NCBI RefSeq assembly: GCF_901709675.1
Contig: NC_051092.1
Location: 3,600,491-3,664,490, forward strand
Origin: Syngnathus acus
Lineage: Eukaryota > Chordata > Actinopteri > Syngnathiformes > Syngnathidae
DNA length: 64,000 bases
Direction: 5' to 3'
Part shown: positions 62,301 through 64,000 of the stretch, one piece after another
How the letters are laid out: each line of letters opens with the position of its first letter
How positions within the stretch are numbered: the stretch's first letter is position 1
The notes under the pieces: generated by a model
The model's database searches: none
What the model saw: only the letters and a program-made list of their open reading frames with translations
Told to the model about the DNA's origin: nothing
Program-made: the position numbers and the translations under genes

Positions 62301-64000
62301 TTCATAAGTGTTTCTTTTTAGTGTGGTTTAGGGGAAAAAGTATTTATAGTCTGGGACATGATACCATAGCTATTCTTGTTTTTGTCTATTTATAGGTTTA
62401 AAGCTGCTTGACAAATATATTTTGTAGTTGGCATGACTGCTATCAGACATTATAAAATCATGTACATTTAGAATGACATGTTTTGGTCAAAGGAGTCCTT
62501 TAAAGCATTTGAGGAAACACAAACACACATTCCAATGAAGACAAGACAATCTACACAAAATGAAAGGTCTCGAAGTCAAAATCCCGCAGATGGCAGCATG
62601 TTTGGTTAGTAATATGAAGAAGTTCGATTATTAAGTGCCTGGAATAAAACTCGAGGTTCAATAGGCAGCCCAGACTGATCGAAGAATAGCAGGACTGAGC
62701 AAACAGCGATATTTGCGGTATTGAAGACGTATTGAAGAACTTCAATAAGAAATCCAAGAGGACCTAAGATGGTGCCCAGGGGAACGCCATCGTCTCTGTT
62801 TACCTTCACTAACCATTTGTCCACTCTTCCTCCGTGATTCACATTGTTTGTTGAGCTTTCAAATTGATTCCAAATATGAGTCGTAATCCGATTTGTTCCA
62901 TTTCCATTGAGTTAATGTACACCAGACAAGCAGGCGGTGTTCGGAAATTGTGTTAGCTTTCCTCGGTCACTTACTCTGGAAATTGGATGGCACTAATGTG
63001 TGTCATTAATGGGAGCTCATTTTTGAGTCGAGTATTTTTTAAGCAGTGCGTATATTTACGATTATCAACAATTAGCCACCGTCGTATTGACAAGTCATAA
63101 AGAAAATGAATGGACGGTTTTATATTAATCAAAATTATCAATAGCATTTTTTTTATGGCAAGTAGCATGCATTGAAGTCACCTCACAAAGCTGTACAGAT
63201 GATTAAAGTGTAATACTTCACACATAAAAGGCATTATTTAGCCTCATTGCAAAGATTAGATTGCCTCAAGCATTGATATTCTCGCTAATCTGCCGCATTG
63301 TTGTCTACCTAATCCTCTTTGTTGTTCATCGCGGGATCGTTTCAGTTTACCGTTTGTTCGGATGCTCTCGGCCGCTATCTTTTTTTAGCGGCCGGGATGA
63401 AGAACAAGACGGACGGCGTTTGCGGGCTGCCCAATTAGATAGACAAGCCTCATTGGGCCCAAGCCACTCCCAGGGCCTTTGAACGCGGCCTGTTGCTATG
63501 GCGCTAAGAGCATACGCGGCAGACAGGAACACAAAACGTCTTGCTGCTTGATCAGCATTCAAGACTGCCGGGCATGATAATGCCGCCTATTATTTCTCAT
63601 GCGGAGCAAACATGAACCTGTTTGTTTCACTGTCGTGATTCAGGTCAGATGAGTCTTCTTGATTTGAACGGATCCTAAACGACATTTGTGGGAAGACTAA
63701 AGGAAGCAGAAACGTCCTTGGTTGAAAAGCACTCGGTTGACCCCGAACCCTCAGGCGATGGATTTTTATGTGTGAGAATTTACGAACGAAGGGTTTAGGG
63801 AAGGACGTAGCCCGAAAAGAGGAAGGATTCCTTTTGGCACGTGAAGCGCATGCCGAAGGGGGGGGGGTTGACCTCCTGGGAAGTGTCGTTACACATTTCG
63901 AGGCGTTCTATTTTCCCTTTTTCAGGACAGCTGGAAGGCTAAATTGTTTTCAGATCAATAGTTTAGCTTCCTCGCGGACCGACAAAGTGAGTGAAGTGCA
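59340..64000. other. Non-coding region to the right edge
   Basis: Probably intron of the gene starting near 59.1 kb, otherwise intergenic. It holds C and G runs (near 60680, 62165, 63858), a reverse-transcriptase relic at 62744-62788 and scattered A/T runs. No open frame has exon-like borders. Confidence 0.45.
62606..62842 (-). pseudogene. LINE reverse-transcriptase relic
   Basis: A 78-codon open frame on the minus strand includes GVPLGTILGPLGFLI at 62744-62788. This matches the non-LTR reverse-transcriptase motif GVPQGSILGPLLFLI at most positions. The residues after it are diverged and no YADD/FADD catalytic box is visible, so this is a decayed fragment. The family (RTE, Rex or CR1/L2 type) cannot be decided from so little. 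Confidence 0.5.

Noticed and set aside
1-64000. CRISPR arrays, operons, prophage or bacterial mobile elements
   Set aside because: The genes are spliced vertebrate genes. No regular spaced direct repeats or prokaryotic gene organisation were seen.

Overview
This window is nuclear genomic DNA from a vertebrate, most likely a teleost fish with a compact genome. The evidence is spliced genes with GT-AG introns, several of them only 57-80 nt long, plus protein families found in vertebrates, AT and CA microsatellites, and only small transposon relics. The species cannot be named from the sequence alone. The gene order and relative orientation (dnajb9 on the minus strand, then pnpla8 and nrcam on the plus strand) match the human 7q31 block DNAJB9-THAP5-PNPLA8-NRCAM, except that no THAP5 lies between dnajb9 and pnpla8.

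Left part (1-13.5 kb). The first ~130 bases look like the promoter of a neighbour lying off the left edge. dnajb9 (ERdj4, an ER J-protein; CDS 1291-2212, minus strand, two coding exons) follows. It is head-to-head with pnpla8 (calcium-independent phospholipase A2 gamma; CDS 3397-11287, plus strand, nine coding exons, 808 aa predicted). Both splice models close in frame.

Middle part (13.5-42 kb). A GC-rich untranslated first exon of nrcam ends in a donor at 13704/13705. A ~28 kb first intron follows. It contains one convincing internal untranslated exon (32271-32347), two tandem duplications, microsatellites, a degenerate GATAC-type repeat field and a hAT-like fragment. I found no other protein gene in it.

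Right part (42-64 kb). The whole nrcam coding region (28 coding exons, 42061-55015, 1296 aa predicted) encodes a signal peptide, six Ig domains, five fibronectin III domains, one transmembrane helix and a cytoplasmic tail with the ankyrin-binding FIGQY motif and a C-terminal SFV. The 3'UTR probably ends after an AATAAA at 56812. A CTCF-like motif follows at once, and at about 59.1-59.34 kb there is a GC-rich candidate first exon of a further plus-strand gene whose coding part would lie beyond the window. By synteny that could be a lamb1/lamb4-type laminin gene, but no coding sequence here shows it.

The three genes do not form a pathway: dnajb9 acts in ER protein quality control, pnpla8 in mitochondrial and peroxisomal phospholipid turnover, and nrcam in neuronal adhesion. 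They are linked by conserved synteny. I found no novel biological system. The most useful extra observations are the internal untranslated nrcam exon, the two 63-nt introns that can be retained in frame, the apparent loss of the C-terminal SKL in pnpla8, and two short reverse-transcriptase relics.
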